This document shows positions 26,570-29,335 of a stretch of 29,335 bases of DNA, piece after piece. Both the position numbers and the translations under genes were made by a program. How positions within the stretch are numbered: the first letter of the stretch is position 1; every line of letters starts with the position of its first letter. Under the pieces are notes generated by a model. That model worked only from the letters and a program-made list of their open reading frames with translations. It did not search any database and was not told the DNA's origin. The stretch lies in IMG/VR virus record IMGVR_UViG_3300033144_002764, positions 1-29,335 of that record; one strand, written 5' to 3'. This DNA is from a virus.

Positions 26570-27388
26570 TTACTTGTCTGCGCCCTGAGCGAACAACCCG
26601 GTCGGGTGGGTCGGGATAATGTTGGCGAGATGGTTCAGTGCCGCCCCGGCTGCGTAGTCGGCAGCAGAGGGTTCCAACAGTTTAATGCTCAGTTCCGTTG
26701 ACGCGAAGTCCTCTGCGTTGGTGCCGTAGGACATGCCGCCTGAGAGCGCTGCTTTCCAGAAACTGAAAATACCCGGTCTGGAGTTACGCTGCGTTTGGAT
26801 CAAGGTAACCGAGAAGTAGTTGGTAGCGCTGATATTACCAACTGCGGATTGCTCAGCCCGGAACAGCAGGTCTCCTATCTGGGGCGCGAAAGTGGTCGGG
26901 GTACCCGCGTCGAGCGTGAGTTCATCCACGGCAACAGAAACTACGCGACAGAAGTTCACCAGAGCAGGGTCAGTGGCCGAGTGAAGTACGAAGGTGTCAC
27001 CAAGTGACCAGTTCGCCCCCTCGCCTGTGGGTAGCGCAAGTGTGGTACCCGCCGCATCAACCGCATCAAGGGTGACGGAGTCCGTAGATACCGCAGTGAC
27101 ATACGATGCCACCGGGTTGCCCAGCATGAAGTCTACGTTACGTTTGGAGTACTCTCGCAGAGTCGCGGTCATACTGGATTCCTGAGACACGATGGCCGTG
27201 TCGATCAGTTTCTGGGGGAAACCACCCAGAAGGTCTACTGCATTCTGAGACACTTCGATAGTAGCGTTATCAATAACGCCTATACTGTGTGCCTGTTCCA
27301 GCACGCCTGCCGAGGCCAACGGCCCGATTCGAAGTTCGGCGGTACCGATACTAAATTTGTTTGTTTGAGCAGAGCCAAGGTTAGCCAT
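26570..27388 (-). CDS. Major tail (tube) protein (272 aa)
   Basis: Position directly upstream of the chaperone and tape measure genes and the strong terminator behind it point to the tail tube subunit. The sequence begins MANLGSAQTNKFSIGTAELR and continues with alternating strand patterns, a VLEQAHSIGVIDNATIEVSQ segment that resembles tube proteins of the HK97/lambda-fold type, and a C-terminal SIKLLEPSAADYAAG stretch typical of their last strand and helix. I chose the ATG at 27388, which has GGAG 8 bases upstream; the GTG at 27397 overlaps that site. The 73-base gap upstream can form a small hairpin just before the ribosome site. Codon use looks more uniform here than in neighbours, in line with high expression. 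Confidence 0.88.
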   Translation of the reverse strand: MANLGSAQTNKFSIGTAELRIGPLASAGVLEQAHSIGVIDNATIEVSQNAVDLLGGFPQKLIDTAIVSQESSMTATLREYSKRNVDFMLGNPVASYVTAVSTDSVTLDAVDAAGTTLALPTGEGANWSLGDTFVLHSATDPALVNFCRVVSVAVDELTLDAGTPTTFAPQIGDLLFRAEQSAVGNISATNYFSVTLIQTQRNSRPGIFSFWKAALSGGMSYGTNAEDFASTELSIKLLEPSAADYAAGAALNHLANIIPTHPTGLFAQGADK

Positions 27389-27470
27389 AACTGTCACTCC
27401 TGATTGTTCGATTAATCAATAAAATCAGCACCGGGCTTACACCCTTGGCTGGCTTAGGGGGTAGTGTACC

Positions 27471-28427
27471 TTATTTGTATGTTAATGCCAGTGTTCGAAG
27501 CCTCTCAATAATCAGAGGGGTAAGTCTAGAAAACAACTTGCTTATAAAAGGCCGCTTAGCTTCGTTAATCGCCAAAAGCTGTAATAGGTCAGGACCCGCC
27601 TGACTATCTATACCCAGATCACCTACTATTTTCAGTGTGTCTCTCTGCGTGGCTACCGCAGTAAACAGCAAATCTGCGAAATCCTTACCTAACGGGTTGG
27701 ACGCAAAGATAGGTATAGTTTTCGGCATCAAAAGACGCCCTTTGAATCCACCGACCTTGATAACCTTACCCCCTCGGATGCTAGTGTGGCCTCTCCGAGC
27801 TGACCATTTAACCGTGTTCGCGTCGAAACTGAACCCGGTACGCGATCCTGTTTTTGTGATCGTATGCCTTAATGGAGTGTGAAATATGTTACCGGCCCCT
27901 CCTGCAACTAGGCTATGAGTCATCTCATGCAGGGGTCTACCCGGAGGTTTGCTGGCCGTGCTTCTATCCCCTCTTTCGTACCAAAAACGTTTGGTATGTT
28001 TGGTATGGGCTGTACGAGAGCCTTTCTTATACATACGCCTTATCGATTTCCAATACGATCTGGATAAATCAGGCCATGGGTCTGTACGAAAACTTGTAAA
28101 ACCCGCGTCTATGGCTTTAGACCCGCCTCTACCCGCCCCTTTTACTTTAGGTAACCTGCTGGGATCGCTCAACAACCTGTGCAAAACTAGAAAGCCATGC
28201 CCCAGATTCCTATTCGCAGCGTTTGTAAACTGGGACAGGACTAGGTTAGTTTCTTTTGTCAGGGCTGGCGTGCCCTTTACCGCATTAAATATTAAATCCG
28301 ACACGTTACTTCTAGGGCTGGTCATTCGATCTGTGATGCGTTTGATCAAGACTCCGTTTTTTGAAAATAGCTCTTTCGGGACAACGAAAATCCTGCCAGC
28401 ATCCAGATGTAGCGTAATTTGGGCCAC
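27471..28427 (-). CDS. Neck or tail-completion protein candidate (318 aa)
   Basis: It starts with GTG directly after the preceding stop (TAAGTG). The protein is basic, with a Lys/Arg/His-rich centre (MYKKGSRTAHTKHTKRFWY, about 131-149), then PGRPLHEMTHSLVAGG and long helices at the C-terminus. The sequence order (basic segment, a PL-x-T/S-x-L-like element, beta-rich middle) and the position before the major tail protein suggest an analogue of lambda gpZ or HK97 gp10 neck/tail-completion proteins. It is longer than those (about 110-200). I do not recognise a family with confidence. The HEMTH sequence fits the zincin HExxH pattern but may be coincidental. Confidence 0.5.
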   Translation of the reverse strand: MAQITLHLDAGRIFVVPKELFSKNGVLIKRITDRMTSPRSNVSDLIFNAVKGTPALTKETNLVLSQFTNAANRNLGHGFLVLHRLLSDPSRLPKVKGAGRGGSKAIDAGFTSFRTDPWPDLSRSYWKSIRRMYKKGSRTAHTKHTKRFWYERGDRSTASKPPGRPLHEMTHSLVAGGAGNIFHTPLRHTITKTGSRTGFSFDANTVKWSARRGHTSIRGGKVIKVGGFKGRLLMPKTIPIFASNPLGKDFADLLFTAVATQRDTLKIVGDLGIDSQAGPDLLQLLAINEAKRPFISKLFSRLTPLIIERLRTLALTYK

Positions 28428-28886
28428 TTAAATTGCCCTTAAGCACTTGGCGGATATAGTCAACATCCGCACCCCTGACTCCCGATCCATGACTTGGGGG
28501 TCTACCCCGCTGTCGATAAACAGTATAGAACCCTCGGGGGCTGTCGGGTCAGGCACAGATACCGTGCTGTAATCTAGTATGTCTACCCACGTGCCTCTCT
28601 TGAAGGTGGCTTTGATCTGGGACACCAGCCCCAGCAACTCGTAGTTAGATGGGTCGGAGGTGGTCTTGACCCCTACTGCAAACGCCAGCGAGTACATAGG
28701 GTCTTGCGGGTCTTCATCCATGTTCAGGAAACGCCACACCAGAACTGAAGTTTCTCCTGTCAGCTTGGTCGCAGCATTCACTGTGTCATCCGCGTCCACG
28801 AAATCTATACTCAGGGTGTCAGCTAAATCTTTGGTCATTTTGTCCAGAGTGGATTTAGCCTCTAGAATAAAAGTGGCTTCGCTCAT
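28428..28886 (-). CDS. Tail terminator-like protein (152 aa)
   Basis: The protein has a helical N-terminus and then a strand pattern with YSLAFAVGVKTTSDPSNYEL, a following helix with LVSQIKATFKRG, and a last strand ESGVRMLTISAKCL. This mixture of a 'v-st-dps' strand, helix, and final R-x-hydrophobic strand resembles tail terminators of the lambda gpU type that cap the tail tube and dock on the head. Size and position (between head closure and major tail protein genes) fit. AGGAG lies 9 bases before the ATG. Its start would form an ATGA overlap with the preceding gene if the 23-bp duplication in that gene were removed. Confidence 0.6.
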   Translation of the reverse strand: MSEATFILEAKSTLDKMTKDLADTLSIDFVDADDTVNAATKLTGETSVLVWRFLNMDEDPQDPMYSLAFAVGVKTTSDPSNYELLGLVSQIKATFKRGTWVDILDYSTVSVPDPTAPEGSILFIDSGVDPQVMDRESGVRMLTISAKCLRAI

Positions 28887-28932
28887 GCAGCGGCACTCCT
28901 TTTGTTCATCCTGACTCCCTTAAGACTGATCA

Positions 28933-29325
28933 TCAGAAAGACTTCCAGAATATCATAGACGATGTTGTTGACCCTGAGTTCATGATCGGTGGTGATCGGT
29001 ATTCATGATCGGTGGTGATCGGTACAGAGGCAGGCAGCACACCTATCATGCCTGAGTAAATCACCCCGTCGAATTCTCCTGAGTTGGCCGAGGTTAGCTT
29101 ATCGAAATCCATGGGGAAGGTGTCTATCACCGTGGGGGTATTGCCCATAGATGTTCCGGAAGCCGCCGTCCCGGTTACCAAACTCAACATCTCTCCGGTA
29201 TAGTCAGCACGTTGAATCAGATAAATGTTGTTGTATATCTCGTCCCTCGATATGTCCACGTTCTTTGCAGTGATCAAGTACGTGTTACCTGCGGGGTCCC
29301 TGAGAGCTTCGTAAGTGGAGGGCAA
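28933..29325 (-). pseudogene. Probable head-closure/stopper protein, C-terminus shifted by a 23-bp duplication
   Basis: The TTG at 29325 has GGAG 6 bases upstream, so the gene may be complete at its 5' end, although the frame stays open for the few bases left in the window. The present frame gives 130 residues, ending in a low-sense Ser/Pro-rich tail after residue 108. Deleting one copy of the tandem 23-bp unit (28979-29024) gives a 139-residue protein ending DHELRVNNIVYDILEVF, then an LKGVRMNK tail. This resembles the last strands of head-tail stopper proteins (a D-x-hydrophobic strand, then 'Y-D-I-x-E-V'). The restored frame stops in an ATGA overlap with the next gene. The function assignment rests on position and this C-terminal pattern. 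The frame lesion is directly visible. Confidence 0.6.
28979..29024. repeat. Tandem duplication of a 23-bp unit inside a coding region
   Basis: Units 28979-29001 and 29002-29024 are identical over 23 bases. Each unit also contains the 7-base word GATCGGT twice, 10 bases apart, a likely seed for slippage. Because 23 is not a multiple of three, the second unit changes the reading frame of the minus-strand gene. Confidence 0.95.
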
Positions 29326-29335
29326 CCCTTTCTCC

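Overview
The window reads as part of a tailed double-stranded DNA phage (or provirus) genome of the siphovirus type. Nearly every base is coding, genes overlap by a few bases, start codons include TTG and GTG, and genes fall into two functional blocks on opposite strands. I saw no tRNA, rRNA, CRISPR array, insertion sequence, integrase, lysis gene or packaging gene. The host cannot be fixed from the sequence. A Gram-negative, possibly aquatic, bacterium is a guess based on the tail-tip module style and the beta-propeller-like repeats in a tail protein.

Plus strand, 1-11574: DNA replication and recombination. In order: the C-terminal part of an SNF2-type helicase (cut by the window edge and apparently damaged at its own C-terminus), a good sigma70-like promoter, a 285-residue protein that may be a single-stranded DNA binding protein, a strong hairpin, and a large family A DNA polymerase carrying 5'-nuclease, proofreading and polymerase domains in one chain. 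Then come two small unknown proteins, a Dda/RecD-type helicase, a PD-(D/E)XK nuclease, an SbcD/Mre11-like nuclease, an SbcC/Rad50-like ATPase and a small winged-helix-like protein. This is a self-contained fork and end-processing kit, comparable to phage T5 D10-D13 or T4 gp46/gp47. No primase is visible in the window.

Minus strand, 29335-11561: tail morphogenesis, read from the right end leftwards. In order: a probable head-closure protein (frameshifted by a 23-bp tandem duplication), a tail-terminator-like protein, a basic neck/tail-completion candidate, the major tail protein followed by a strong intrinsic terminator, a probable tail assembly chaperone, a 2020-residue tape measure protein (predicting a tail near 300 nm), a 1109-residue Dit-like tail-tip protein with an N-terminal propeller-like extension, a DUF2163/BR0599 hub protein, and a tail hub of the GTA megatron/J-like type split into a 75-residue N-terminal piece and a 1194-residue main piece with a 74-residue gene between them.

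The two blocks converge at 11561-11574, where the last genes overlap by 14 bases with no terminator between them. The observations most worth checking are the 23-bp duplication whose removal restores a gene up to a perfect ATGA junction, the damaged helicase C-terminus, the split hub gene, and the substitutions at usually conserved polymerase positions.
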